Source: Oceanobacillus jeddahensis (GTDB taxonomy: Bacteria; Bacillota; Bacilli; Bacillales; Amphibacillaceae). From it: a stretch of 64,000 nt of DNA. Position 1 is the stretch's first letter; each line of letters begins with the position of its first letter. Made by a program: the position numbers and the translations under genes. The notes below the pieces were generated by a model. That model did not search any database. It was not told where the DNA came from and saw only the letters and a list, made by a program, of their open reading frames with translations. Positions 1 through 8,776 of the stretch are shown in pieces. The stretch lies in contig NZ_CCDM010000004.1 in NCBI RefSeq assembly GCF_000750635.1, positions 326,889 to 390,888 on the forward strand. Direction: 5' to 3'.

Positions 1-174
1 ATCTGAATCAATATCTTCCTCCTCATCTCTATCGGAATTTTCCGGTTCTAAAGCAGAATCATTATCCGGCGTTTCTTCTTCTGATTCATCACTCGAATTG
101 TTTGTGCATGCTGTAAGTAAAAGAAGAAATAACAATATAGAAACGATACTGCAGAAATATTTATTTCTCTTCAT
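1..174 (-). CDS. Exported lipoprotein, 5'-end only (58 residues visible)
   Basis: The minus strand opens at an ATG ending at 174, preceded by the ribosome binding site GGGAGGAAG. The 58 visible residues start with a short basic stretch and a leucine-rich hydrophobic segment ending in a lipobox, L-T-A-C, with the cysteine at residue 23. After it comes a very acidic, Ser/Asp/Glu-rich linker, as expected for a membrane-anchored lipoprotein whose folded domain lies beyond the window edge. The function cannot be named from this part. No neighbour is visible on its downstream side; the next gene rightwards is divergent (two-component regulator at 517). Confidence 0.8.
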   Translation of the reverse strand, partial: MKRNKYFCSIVSILLFLLLLTACTNNSSDESEEETPDNDSALEPENSDRDEEEDIDSD

Positions 175-516
175 CTGAATCTTCCTCCCTTATCTCTAAT
201 CATATAATTCCTTTCTTTTTTATTGCTTAAACGCGCTGAAGATAAACGCCTAAAATTAATACAATATTTCTCACAGTCTTCCTATGTCTAATTTCCTTTT
301 TGTTTTATCATTACTTCCTATGGCCATCTTTCTTTTTTATTTCATTTCATTGTGTTAATGAAATTTCCATATACGTCTTAAGACTTATGGAGCACTGTTA
401 CTTTTGATAACGGTTTAGAAGCAATTGCCACGCACTTTCTTATGTGCTAGTGTAAAAAAGAATAAACATAGAATTTGGAAATATTTATTATTTAATTCAA
501 AAAAGCAGGTGACCAC
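175..516. other. Divergent intergenic region (342 bp)
   Basis: This gap separates the minus-strand lipoprotein from the plus-strand response regulator and should hold both promoters. A 10-bp perfect palindrome, GTCTTAAGAC, lies at 375-384. I could not assign -35/-10 boxes with confidence, and I see no hairpin terminator or small gene. Confidence 0.5.
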
Positions 517-1230
517 ATGGAGAACATTTCAATTCTGATCGCTGATGATGAAAAAGAAATTAGGGACTTACTAAAAAAATATTTAGAAAGAGAACAATAT
601 CAAGTAGATTTAGCCGTAAACGGACAAGAAGCGCTTCAATTATTTCATAACAAAACTTATCATCTTGTCATTTTAGATCTGATGATGCCTAAATTGGATG
701 GAGTAGAAGTATGTAGGAAACTCAGAACAACGACAACTGTCCCTATCATGATGCTTACCGCGAAAGATCAGGAAGTAGATAAACTTTTAGGTTTAGGAAT
801 TGGTGCAGATGATTATATTACGAAACCATTCAGTATCCATGAAGTGATCGCCAGAGTCAAAGCTCTGATACGGAGATCTTTTATAAGGGAGAATGAAGAT
901 AGTTTCCTTGAAAAGACATTGATTACCTTTAAAGGGCTGACGATTAACCTTAAAAATTATACATTAACCATTGCCGATAAAGAAATTCCGCTAACAGCTA
1001 AAGAATTTGAACTTCTTAAATTTTTGGCTTCCCATCCTGAACAAGTTTTTACGAAAACACAATTATTTCATAACGTCTGGGGAAGTAACTACATAGAAGA
1101 TGATAATACTGTAATGGTGCATATCCGAAAGCTCAGAAAGAAAATAGAAGCGGATCCCTCTAATCCTAAATTTATTCAAACCGTTTGGGGAATAGGTTAT
1201 AAATTTGTTGGTGAATCAAATGAAAATTGA
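517..1230 (+). CDS. OmpR/PhoB-family response regulator
   Basis: This is the cytoplasmic DNA-binding partner of the sensor kinase that follows. The 237-residue protein has an N-terminal receiver domain (about 1-120) with acidic residues near 10-12, the phosphoacceptor Asp54 in VILDLMMP, a Thr in MMLTAKDQ and a conserved Lys in YITKPF. A C-terminal winged helix follows (about 130-232) with the LTAKEFELL and WGIGYKF signatures. The ATG follows AGCAGGTGA. The kinase gene overlaps its 3' end, and an ABC exporter follows, so the set is probably a cell-envelope stress or peptide-antibiotic response module. Tandem 11-bp TTAAG repeats upstream of the ABC genes (2248-2274) are its likely binding site. 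Confidence 0.93.
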   Translation: MENISILIADDEKEIRDLLKKYLEREQYQVDLAVNGQEALQLFHNKTYHLVILDLMMPKLDGVEVCRKLRTTTTVPIMMLTAKDQEVDKLLGLGIGADDYITKPFSIHEVIARVKALIRRSFIRENEDSFLEKTLITFKGLTINLKNYTLTIADKEIPLTAKEFELLKFLASHPEQVFTKTQLFHNVWGSNYIEDDNTVMVHIRKLRKKIEADPSNPKFIQTVWGIGYKFVGESNEN

Positions 1231-2251
1231 TAAGGTTATTTTTCTGATTATACTCCAATTTGTCCTCTTGACGTGGATATTTTTAGTAGACATTGGTAAC
1301 CATCCAGGAGACATATCAAAGTGGGCTTTATATGTTATATTCATTCTCCTATCTACTACTTTTTTTATGTGGAGACTTCGTTATCTTACACAATTAAAAC
1401 AATTGGATATTGAGATTAGGCGCGCTATTAACGGAGACGTAAAAACAAGGCTGTTGACTAATCACGATAAGGAATTAAATGAATTTGTTTTTTCTATCAA
1501 CGAGTTAGTAGAGCAGCTGGAAAAGGTGCAAGTTCAATCCATCAAATCAGAAAAAGCAAGAAAAGGGATCCTCTCAGGAATTTCTCATGATATCCGCACG
1601 CCCCTAACGTCTATTATCGGTTATGTTGACGCTCTAAAAGATGATGTCGCTGCTTCAGAAGCAGAAAAGAAAGCATATATTGAAATTATATCTAAAAAAG
1701 CAAATGGTCTAAAACAACTATTAGATGAACTCTTCCATATGGCAAAAATCGATGCAGATGAAATCATATTAAAGGAAGAACAGTTGGATTTTGCGGAAAT
1801 TACGAGAGAATCCTTCATTGAATTCCTGCCTGATTTAAAAAAAGAGCATATGGACTTAAAAACGGTTATTCCAGAAGAAAAGTGTATCGTTACAGCAGAT
1901 CGGCTTAGTCTGAAACGAATCATAGACAATTTAATTAGAAACGCTTTACATTATGGTAGAGAAGGGAAATTAATAGGTGTAGAACTTACAGAGACCCAAA
2001 CTGATTATCAACTTCTAATATGGGATCAAGGACCTGGAATTGCTGAAGAGGACGTGATCCATGTATTTGAAAAAATGTACCGCGGAGACCAGTCCAGAAA
2101 CCATCGATATGGTGGAAGCGGTCTCGGCCTATCTATTGCGAAAGCTTTAGTAGAAAAACATCACGGTAAGATTTGGGTTGAAAGTATCCCATGGGAAAGA
2201 ACCGTTTTTGGCTTTTCCATTCCTAAAAACAATTCATCAATTTTTAATTAA
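1220..2251 (+). CDS. Two-component sensor histidine kinase
   Basis: This membrane sensor phosphorylates the regulator encoded just upstream. The 343-residue protein begins with two transmembrane segments (about 5-25 and 35-52) separated by only about 10 residues, so there is almost no extracellular sensor domain. A linker, a HisKA domain with His123 in SGISHDIRTPL, and a HATPase domain follow; N, G1 (DQGPGI) and G2 (GGSGLGLSI) boxes are visible. A very short loop between two helices is known from intramembrane-sensing kinases that work with ABC exporters. I chose the ATG at 1220, which overlaps the regulator by 11 bp; a TTG at 1205 is possible but has no better ribosome binding site. Confidence 0.92.
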   Translation: MKIDKVIFLIILQFVLLTWIFLVDIGNHPGDISKWALYVIFILLSTTFFMWRLRYLTQLKQLDIEIRRAINGDVKTRLLTNHDKELNEFVFSINELVEQLEKVQVQSIKSEKARKGILSGISHDIRTPLTSIIGYVDALKDDVAASEAEKKAYIEIISKKANGLKQLLDELFHMAKIDADEIILKEEQLDFAEITRESFIEFLPDLKKEHMDLKTVIPEEKCIVTADRLSLKRIIDNLIRNALHYGREGKLIGVELTETQTDYQLLIWDQGPGIAEEDVIHVFEKMYRGDQSRNHRYGGSGLGLSIAKALVEKHHGKIWVESIPWERTVFGFSIPKNNSSIFN

Positions 2252-2301
2252 GAAACAATTAAGAAATCGTTAAGTCCGTTTTAAAATCTACCCTCTATAA
2301 T
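2248..2301 (+). promoter_or_regulatory. Promoter with three tandem 11-bp response-regulator repeats
   Basis: TTAAG occurs at 2248, 2259 and 2270, exactly 11 bp apart, directly ahead of a consensus -10 TATAAT at 2296-2301. No good -35 box is present; the third repeat abuts its expected position. This is the classical layout for activation by an OmpR/PhoB-type regulator bound head to tail on one face of the helix. The regulator at 517-1230 is the obvious candidate. Binding is inferred. Confidence 0.65.
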
Positions 2302-2327
2302 GTAACCATAAACTTCATTGAAAGCAG

Positions 2328-3257
2328 GTGTTTAAAATAAGTGAAATCATTAAAACCACAAATTTAACCAAAGTTTATGGACAGCAAAAATCGGTAGATC
2401 ATCTGAATATAACGGTCAATCAGGGTGAGATTTACGGTTTTCTCGGTCGAAATGGCGCTGGCAAAACAACGACGATTCGAATGTTGTTAGGGCTGATCAA
2501 ACCAACTTCCGGCGACATTGAACTATTTGGTGAGAACCTATTTAAGAATCAAAAAGGAGTTCTAAGAAGAATCGGATCGATGGTGGAAGTCCCGGGATTT
2601 TATGAGAATCTTACGGCAAGAGAAAACCTTTTAATTAACGCAAAAATCATTGGTGTTCATAAGAAAAATGCAATCGACGAAGCTTTAGAAATTGTTGATT
2701 TGCATCATGAAACCAAAAAACTTGTCGGCAAATATTCTTTAGGAATGAAGCAGCGATTAGGCATTGCCAGAGCACTGCTTCATTATCCAGAATTGTTAAT
2801 TTTAGACGAGCCTACTAACGGTTTAGACCCAATCGGAATTAAGGAAATGCGAAACCTTATTCAATCACTGGCTAAAGAAAGAAATATAACCATTTTTGTC
2901 TCCAGTCATATATTATCGGAAATGGAACAACTGGCAGACCATATGGGAATTATTCATGAAGGAAAGCTCTTAGAAGAAGTCGCTTTTGAAAGTCTTAGGA
3001 AACGAAATCGTAAATATATAGAGTTTCAAGTTTCAAATGATAATAAAGCAGCTATGCTTTTGGAAAGCCAGTTTGGGATTATGGATTACGAAGTTCATGA
3101 TAAAGGAAATATTCGTGTATATTCACATCTTGGGAACCAAGGCAAGCTTAACAAAGTTTTTGTTGAAAATAATATTGAAGTATTAAAAATAAACATAAGT
3201 GAGGACAATCTGGAAGATTACTTTACAAAGTTAGTCGGAGGTGGAGCAATTGGCTAA
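2328..3257 (+). CDS. ABC exporter ATP-binding subunit, BcrA-like
   Basis: This ATPase probably drives the membrane subunit encoded next in expelling or shielding against a peptide antibiotic. Walker A (GRNGAGKTTT), Q-loop, signature (YSLGMKQRLGIARAL) and Walker B (LLILDEPTNGLDP) with the H-loop SSHIL are all present in the first 220 residues; a C-terminal accessory region completes about 309 residues, usual for the family. The start is uncertain. The only in-frame GTG (2328) sits on top of the ribosome binding site AGCAGGTG, whereas an ATA codon at 2337, 6 nt after it, would give the usual N-terminus MSEIIKTT. The gene overlaps the permease gene. Confidence 0.9.
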   Translation: MFKISEIIKTTNLTKVYGQQKSVDHLNITVNQGEIYGFLGRNGAGKTTTIRMLLGLIKPTSGDIELFGENLFKNQKGVLRRIGSMVEVPGFYENLTARENLLINAKIIGVHKKNAIDEALEIVDLHHETKKLVGKYSLGMKQRLGIARALLHYPELLILDEPTNGLDPIGIKEMRNLIQSLAKERNITIFVSSHILSEMEQLADHMGIIHEGKLLEEVAFESLRKRNRKYIEFQVSNDNKAAMLLESQFGIMDYEVHDKGNIRVYSHLGNQGKLNKVFVENNIEVLKINISEDNLEDYFTKLVGGGAIG

Positions 3258-3969
3258 TTTATTATTCACAGAATTTTTAAAGCTCAAGCGCTCCAGCATG
3301 TTTCTTATAAGTTTACTTGGAGCAGCTGTCGCCCCTTTTGTGGTAGTTATTGCTACATTTATCAACGAACCGTCTACTCCTTTTGGTGATCTTTTTTATA
3401 ACGTCAATCTGTATACGGTTCTTATCATAGGAGTTCCTTTATATGGCGTGGTGACAACATACCTTTTCAACCGGGAATATACGGAAAATACATTGAAAAA
3501 TTTATTAACAATTCCAGTATCACGAATAGGTTTTATTATCAGTAAAACGCTACTATTGTTTATGTGGATTATGATGTTATCGATCATAGCCTGGGCGCTG
3601 ACGTTATCTTTGGGATTATTAACACAGTTTGATGGTTTAACTAGCTCCTTATTGCTAGATTCGTTGATACAATTTACTACAGGAGGAATATTATTATTTA
3701 TCCTTTCCTCCCCCATTATTCTGGTAACATTGGTAACAAGGAATTATGTACCAACCATTATTTTTACGGTGGTGATCACGCTGGTGAATGTTATGGCAGG
3801 GAATTCAGAGCATCGAGGGTTATTTCCATGGGCAGCGGCAGGAGATATTTCCAATCATACACTTCCTCCAACTTATCCACCGGAATATTCGTATATTATT
3901 ATTGCAGCTACGGCGCTTGTAAGTTTTATTACAATGATTGTTTACTTCAAAAAGGCGGATATTCATTAA
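3250..3969 (+). CDS. ABC-2 type exporter permease, BcrB-like
   Basis: This is the membrane partner of the preceding ATPase. About 239 residues carry six hydrophobic helices (first at about 14-36, last at about 212-232) and the short cytoplasmic N-terminus with an FLKLKRSS element typical of BcrB/ABC-2 permeases. A TTG at 3250 is the best start: it lies 5 nt after the strong ribosome binding site GGAGGTGG (3237-3244). An in-frame GTG at 3241 lies inside that site. The reading frame overlaps the ATPase by 8 bp, indicating translational coupling. The gene ends the four-gene module and is followed by a bidirectional terminator. Confidence 0.87.
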   Translation: MANLLFTEFLKLKRSSMFLISLLGAAVAPFVVVIATFINEPSTPFGDLFYNVNLYTVLIIGVPLYGVVTTYLFNREYTENTLKNLLTIPVSRIGFIISKTLLLFMWIMMLSIIAWALTLSLGLLTQFDGLTSSLLLDSLIQFTTGGILLFILSSPIILVTLVTRNYVPTIIFTVVITLVNVMAGNSEHRGLFPWAAAGDISNHTLPPTYPPEYSYIIIAATALVSFITMIVYFKKADIH

Positions 3970-4045
3970 TAGTAGTGATTGATTGATCATGATTTTCGAA
4001 TAACGAATTTAGAAGTTAACCATTTTTCATCTGTACCATATTAAA

Positions 4046-4094
4046 AAAGGGGAGTATTTTCGCACTCAGCTTCATGACGAAAACCCTCCTCTTT
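4046..4094. terminator. Bidirectional terminator between convergent genes
   Basis: Arms at 4046-4062 and 4078-4094 pair at 15 of 17 positions, with A-runs at one edge and T-runs at the other on each strand. It lies between the ABC permease (plus) and fabH (minus) and can end transcripts from both sides. Confidence 0.8.
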
Positions 4095-4110
4095 CAAATA
4101 AATCTTTTAT

Positions 4111-5118
4111 TTACAACGGTGCAGGTGTATTTATTTGCTCATCAAAATTTATCTTTAACAGCTGTCCTGCGTGCACTAAACCAGAACCAAATCCGTACAT
4201 CAGCACCTTGTCACCATTTTGGACTTTTCCTTCCCGAATTCCAAGATCCAGTGCCAAAGGAATGGTTGCTGCAGAAGTATTTCCAAATTTTTCAAGACTA
4301 TAAAGTGTTTTTTCGATTGGATGTCCTATTTTTTCACAAATCGGTTCGATCAATCTTAAATTGGCACTATGCGGGATAAACCAATCCACTTCGTCCATGC
4401 TGGTTTCTGTTTTCTCTAATAGCTGTCTGATACTATTCGGGACTCTTCTTACTACCCATTTAAAGACTTCTCTTCCATTTTGAACAAGGTATTGTGTATC
4501 AATCAGCTCTACGTCATTCACCTTGTTGGCTAAGCTCGTCTGGTAGACATGCTGTGCGCCGCTTCCATCACTGCCAACATGAAATCCAATAAAATCTGCA
4601 GACTCTTCTTGTTCTTCTACCAACACTGCACTGGCAGCATCACCGAATAAAATACAGGTGCTTCTATCCGTATAATCCGTTACCTTTGAAAGGGTTTCTG
4701 CCCCAATCACAAGTATCTTTTTATGAAGTCCTGAACGAATTAAACTGTTCGCCATATGCAATCCATATACAAATCCTGCACATGCTGCACCTAAATCAAC
4801 TGCGCCTGCTTGCTTGATCTTCAGCCGGTTCTGTATAATGCTCGCAACGGACGGATAAGGAAAATCCGGTGTGCTTGTTGCGACAATAATCATATCGACA
4901 TCTTCCACTGTTTTATGATATCTCTGTATTAAATCTTCCACAGCAGCTACACATAGATCACTCGTAAATTCATCAGAACGCGTTATTCGGCGTTCATGAA
5001 TTCCTGTTCGCTGAACAATCCACTCATTCGTTGTTTCAACCATTTCTTCCAAATCAAAATTGGTTAATTTTTTCTCTGGTACATAGCTGCCAATTGCAGT
5101 CATCCTTGCTCCTATCAT
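4111..5118 (-). CDS. fabH: 3-oxoacyl-ACP synthase III
   Basis: FabH condenses a short acyl-CoA with malonyl-ACP to start fatty-acid synthesis in the cytoplasm. The 335-residue protein has the thiolase fold and the Cys-His-Asn triad: Cys113 in DLGAACAGFVYG, His in FIPHSANLRL and Asn in KFGNTSAAT. TNEWIVQRTGI near the N-terminus is a family hallmark. The start is the ATG at 5118, 5 nt after AGGAGGG; a TTG one codon upstream is too close. It stands alone, not with fabF, which suggests a second FabH (FabHB type) giving branched-chain primer use; that is inference. The preceding gene, a serine hydrolase, has its own unit. Confidence 0.92.
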   Translation of the reverse strand: MIGARMTAIGSYVPEKKLTNFDLEEMVETTNEWIVQRTGIHERRITRSDEFTSDLCVAAVEDLIQRYHKTVEDVDMIIVATSTPDFPYPSVASIIQNRLKIKQAGAVDLGAACAGFVYGLHMANSLIRSGLHKKILVIGAETLSKVTDYTDRSTCILFGDAASAVLVEEQEESADFIGFHVGSDGSGAQHVYQTSLANKVNDVELIDTQYLVQNGREVFKWVVRRVPNSIRQLLEKTETSMDEVDWFIPHSANLRLIEPICEKIGHPIEKTLYSLEKFGNTSAATIPLALDLGIREGKVQNGDKVLMYGFGSGLVHAGQLLKINFDEQINTPAPL

Positions 5119-5686
5119 CAAATCCCTCCTATATGATTAGAAGTTAGTGTTATTACTTGGTGCTAATTATAGCATAAAAAATAACTGACTGCTTTCGAAA
5201 ATACATTTGTTTTGCTCATATTTTAATATTAATTTCATAAAAAATATAACTTCTATAAAAATTTTATTCTGGAGAATCGCCTGTAAAATTTCCGTCTTAA
5301 CTTAAAAAGTGAAAATAAATTTATTTAGGCGGGAGATTTACGGATACTAACCCCCTGAATCACTCAGGCTAATTCAATGGAGAAATAAGGGAAACAGAAT
5401 AAGTTAGCGGCGTCCCGGTTCCCCGCTCCCTCGGAAACATTTACTCTTTGAAAAATTCTTGCTGAATGAGGTTTCACCTTATCGCTCTTTCAAGTTGCCA
5501 CTGATAATATGACTTTTTCAATTTTGTATTTTGATTAAATAAAGTGAATGCCTGCGTTTAAAAACCCTATCCCATTACTTTCTTTTATCTATTTGCTTAT
5601 TCTCCTTGTTAAAATCTTTTTCTAACTACTAAAATCTGTAACCATTTATTATAGTAAAGACCAGAATTTCGAATAATATTTAGAAT
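5119..5686. other. Intergenic region upstream of fabH with a repeat copy
   Basis: This 568-bp gap holds the fabH promoter region (about 5130-5180), a diverged minus-strand copy of the dispersed repeat (5263-5395) and about 290 bp of AT-rich sequence in which I see no gene. TTAG...CTAA half sites near 5145-5167 are described under rejected items. Confidence 0.5.
5263..5395 (-). repeat. Dispersed structured repeat, copy A (diverged)
   Basis: Read on the minus strand, this matches the 3' half of the better-kept copies at 28404 and 32875. It has the TTCTCCATTGAATTAGCCTG start, GTGATTCAGG, the GGCGGGAG/CTCCCGCC stem arms, the T-rich loop, and an end CTCCAGAATAAAA that corresponds to CTCCGTGATAAAA. 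The many substitutions suggest an old copy. Confidence 0.7.
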
Positions 5687-6991
5687 CTATACATCCTTAT
5701 AAGCTATATAGTTATTGTCATTAAAATCTTTATACTCTACTCTTCCTACCTTTCCTGACGATGAATAATGGAATATAAGTTGCTCATTAACCATTTCTGT
5801 TAAATAAGTTATTTTTAATGCATTATGACTGACTGGCAAAAGTTTAAATTTATATAAAACCCCGTACATTTTAGGAACTGTTAAATAGACTTCACCATTT
5901 TTTATAGTGACATCTAACATTTTATTCTCATCATTTTCAATAATATACTTCCCGGTAATAAGTTCTGTTTTTGTAAAGTTGATTGGTTGAATAGAAAGGG
6001 GCAGAGATACATGTTCATCTAAAATTACCTTTGCCATCTCTTGCATTAAATGTGTTACGGGTGTCACGTTCATATTGCTTAGAAAGATTATCGTAATTTG
6101 TTCATCTACGAATCTGAAAAAATTACTGCAAAAACCACTGATATCTCCAAAATGATGCATACATTTTCTGTCCAGTATTTTCGATACCACCCACCCTGAT
6201 GCATATGAACCAAAATTGGGAGTAAACAGTTTTTCCATTAGTTCTTCGCTAAGGAGCTTAGACGATTTTAATGCCTGATCCCAAAGATATAAATCCTCTG
6301 TTGTAGAATATAAACCATAGGCTCCTAATGGAAATGATAAATCTGCGTGTGCTGCATGAATTGGTTTTTCCCAGAATGAATAGCCTGAAGCTAAGCCTGC
6401 CACTATTTCTATTCCGTCATCACAGCCTGTATTATTCATACCTAAAGGAAGACATATTTTTGCTTGTATGTACTCTGCAAATGACATACCTGAAACTTTC
6501 TCTAAAATTGCTGTCAATAATGTGTATCCCGAGCTTGAATATTCAAATTTTGTCCCTGGCTCGAAGTTTAATTCAAGATGCTTGAATGAATCAATCAATT
6601 GATTTAAACTCATCGGAAGTCTCATTGTTTTAGACCAAAAATTAGGGGAACTTGTGTAATTGGGTATTCCTGTCGTATTTGTTAAACATTGATAGATAGT
6701 AATTTTTTCACCTCCTGGAAAATCAGGAAGGTACTTCTCTATACAATCATCTATACTCAACTTCCCTTCTTCATGTAATTGAAATATCCCCATGGATGTA
6801 AAAGCTTTCGTAAGTGAGCCGATACGAAATTTAGTTGTAGGTTGATTAAGTACAGAATGCTCCCAATTTGCCATACCAAAACCTTTGTTTATAAGAATAT
6901 TTCCGTTAGAAGCTATTAGAATAGAACCATTTAGATACTCATTTTCTTCATACCTTTCTATCCATCTATCTATCCGCTCTTCTACTCTCAT
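5687..6991 (-). CDS. Serine hydrolase of the beta-lactamase/PBP4* family
   Basis: The 434-residue protein belongs to the class C beta-lactamase-like serine hydrolases, which act as peptidases or esterases and often have no defined substrate. The catalytic S-x-x-K is SLTK at about residues 58-61, inside the expected GSLTKAF context. The second motif is YSSSG (Y-x-S/N) near 150, and HFGDISG near 270 stands for the third (HxG). A C-terminal domain of about 100 residues is probably beta-rich. No signal peptide is visible, so it is probably cytoplasmic. The ATG follows AGGGAGAATTAA. It is transcribed alone; the sensor kinase gene upstream ends 33 bp before it, so weak co-transcription is possible. 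Confidence 0.85.
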   Translation of the reverse strand: MRVEERIDRWIERYEENEYLNGSILIASNGNILINKGFGMANWEHSVLNQPTTKFRIGSLTKAFTSMGIFQLHEEGKLSIDDCIEKYLPDFPGGEKITIYQCLTNTTGIPNYTSSPNFWSKTMRLPMSLNQLIDSFKHLELNFEPGTKFEYSSSGYTLLTAILEKVSGMSFAEYIQAKICLPLGMNNTGCDDGIEIVAGLASGYSFWEKPIHAAHADLSFPLGAYGLYSTTEDLYLWDQALKSSKLLSEELMEKLFTPNFGSYASGWVVSKILDRKCMHHFGDISGFCSNFFRFVDEQITIIFLSNMNVTPVTHLMQEMAKVILDEHVSLPLSIQPINFTKTELITGKYIIENDENKMLDVTIKNGEVYLTVPKMYGVLYKFKLLPVSHNALKITYLTEMVNEQLIFHYSSSGKVGRVEYKDFNDNNYIAYKDV

Positions 6992-7024
6992 TTAATTCTC
7001 CCTCATTCCTTAACCAAATCTAAT

Positions 7025-7960
7025 TTAAAACCGAATTCGCTTCAATCCCACCGTAAACGTTGTGTTTTCAAAGGGCACACTGTCTAACGAAATCGTCCCT
7101 TCCATCTGCTCTATGAACCGCTTCGTAATCGTTAATCCCAACCCACTTCCCTGATATTGGTTGTTCCTTGAATCTTCCAATGTATACATACGTTCAAAGA
7201 CACGATCTCTATGTAATTCACTAATCCCTTTTCCTTTATCTGTTACCTCCACATACACTGTATTTTCCGTAACACGAATTCGGAACCTTAGCATTTTCCC
7301 ATCAGCACCATATTGAATCGCATTTGAAATTAAATTATGCAGAACACTTTCCAGCGCTTCTTCATTTCCCCAGACATAAACCGCTTCATCGGGTATATCA
7401 ATGGACACATCGAATGCTTTATGGATCAGGATTTCGTTATACTCCAATATTATCTTTCTACTTAACTCACATAGCTCTATTCTGGAACAGCTTATTTTTT
7501 TATCTCCTGACTCCAGCTTAACAAGGTCAAAAAAACGGTTGATCAGCACCAGCACCTCTTCTGTTTTTAAATGAATGGTCTGTAAAAATTGCTCTCGCTT
7601 GTCTTCTGCTAGATTTTTATCATAATGGATCATCTCTGTGTATCCTAAAATAACGGTTAGTGGCGTTTTTAAATCATGTGAAATATTGGATAGCATTTTC
7701 CGCATCGAATGTTCTATATTTTTATAATTTGCAATCGTTTTCTGGTTCTCATCTATAAGACGATTAATTTGTACTAACAAGGATTGGATATACTTATCAT
7801 CCGTCTGAAGCAATATTCTTTCACGAGTCTCTATATCTATAATGGAGCGGAGTTTATCTCTTATATAGATCATTTCTTTTTGCTTATTTCTATGTAACCT
7901 AAAAAAATACACGTTCACACTTGCGGAAAAGATAAATAAAATTAGCACCAAATAAATCAT
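7025..7960 (-). CDS. Two-component sensor histidine kinase
   Basis: This is the sensor of the second ABC/two-component module. The 311-residue protein has a single clear N-terminal membrane helix (about 2-20), then a HisKA domain with His95 in SNISHDLKTPLT and a HATPase domain with DKGKGI and GSGLGLTI. No extracellular sensing domain is present, so the signal is probably passed by the exporter or by the lipoprotein encoded in the same operon. The ATG at 7960 lies 1 nt after the regulator stop codon, with GGGAGAG in the regulator end as ribosome binding site; an upstream in-frame start would overlap the regulator by 68 bp and is less likely. Confidence 0.9.
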   Translation of the reverse strand: MIYLVLILFIFSASVNVYFFRLHRNKQKEMIYIRDKLRSIIDIETRERILLQTDDKYIQSLLVQINRLIDENQKTIANYKNIEHSMRKMLSNISHDLKTPLTVILGYTEMIHYDKNLAEDKREQFLQTIHLKTEEVLVLINRFFDLVKLESGDKKISCSRIELCELSRKIILEYNEILIHKAFDVSIDIPDEAVYVWGNEEALESVLHNLISNAIQYGADGKMLRFRIRVTENTVYVEVTDKGKGISELHRDRVFERMYTLEDSRNNQYQGSGLGLTITKRFIEQMEGTISLDSVPFENTTFTVGLKRIRF

Positions 7961-7961
7961 A

Positions 7962-8675
7962 TTACAGCTCTCCCAGCTTATAACCGATTCCCCAAAGTGT
8001 TTTGATGTATACCGGCTGCGATGGATCATCCTCGATTTTTTCTCTTAACCTTCGCATATGTACATTAATCACATTCTCATCGCCTTGATAAGCATCGTGC
8101 CAAATCGCTTGATAAAGCTGTGCTTTCGTATAAACACGGGAAGGATGAGTAATAAAGACTTTTAAAATATTGAATTCCTTCGCGGTAAGATTTAATTCTT
8201 TTCCTCTCTTTTTTACTGAAAAATTATCCATATCAATTCGTAATTCTCCCAGCGCAACGATATCATTCTTATTCTTCTCCACTTCTTTAGGTGCACTTGT
8301 GTCCATATAATGCTGCTCTCTTCGCAGCATTGCTTTAATACGGGCGATCAATTCCAGCATGGAAAACGGCTTTGAAATATAATCATCTGCCCCAAATCCA
8401 AGCCCAAGCGCTTTATCGACATCTTCCCCTTTAGCAGACAACATAAGAATAGGAACCATACTTTTAGAGCGAATGGCTTTTAAACATTCAATGCCATCTA
8501 TTTTCGGAAGCATCCAATCTAGCAATATCACATCATAGCTATGCTGGCTCAACTTTTCCAGCGCTTCTTCCCCATCAAAAGCAGCAGTAACTGTAAAACC
8601 TTCCTTCGTCAAACCTTCATCAATCATATTACTTATAAATGAATCATCTTCCACCACTAATATTTTATGACGCAA
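7962..8675 (-). CDS. OmpR/PhoB-family response regulator
   Basis: The 237-residue regulator pairs with the kinase directly downstream. The receiver domain has Asp9-Asp11, phosphoacceptor Asp53 in ILLDWMLP, the MLSAKGED Ser and Lys in YISKPFS; the winged helix carries LTAKEFNIL and WGIGYKLG. The ATG follows AAAGGAGGGG. It closely resembles the regulator at 517-1230 in length and motifs, so the two modules are paralogues. A 101-bp gap with a 10-bp hairpin separates it from the lipoprotein gene upstream. Its likely targets are the 11-bp repeats at 11340-11368. Confidence 0.92.
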   Translation of the reverse strand: MRHKILVVEDDSFISNMIDEGLTKEGFTVTAAFDGEEALEKLSQHSYDVILLDWMLPKIDGIECLKAIRSKSMVPILMLSAKGEDVDKALGLGFGADDYISKPFSMLELIARIKAMLRREQHYMDTSAPKEVEKNKNDIVALGELRIDMDNFSVKKRGKELNLTAKEFNILKVFITHPSRVYTKAQLYQAIWHDAYQGDENVINVHMRRLREKIEDDPSQPVYIKTLWGIGYKLGEL

Positions 8676-8726
8676 TCGTAATCCCCTCCTTTAAACCATC
8701 AACCGTTTATGTATCTGAATCATTGA

Positions 8727-8763
8727 AAAGAATGAGCTACAGTATACACTGAACTCATTCTTT
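8727..8763. other. Intercistronic hairpin
   Basis: The arms AAAGAATGAG (8727-8736) and CTCATTCTTT (8754-8763) are perfectly complementary over 10 bp. On the minus strand there is no T-run after the hairpin, so it may act as an attenuator or as mRNA protection between the lipoprotein and regulator genes. On the plus strand it is followed by a short T-run. Confidence 0.5.
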
Positions 8764-8776
8764 CCATTTTTATTCG

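Noticed and set aside
5145..5167. TTAGTG...GGTGCTAA half sites ahead of fabH as a FapR operator
   Set aside because: FapR sites have about 9 bp between TTAG and CTAA as I recall; here the gap is about 15 bp and the centre does not match, so I do not call it.
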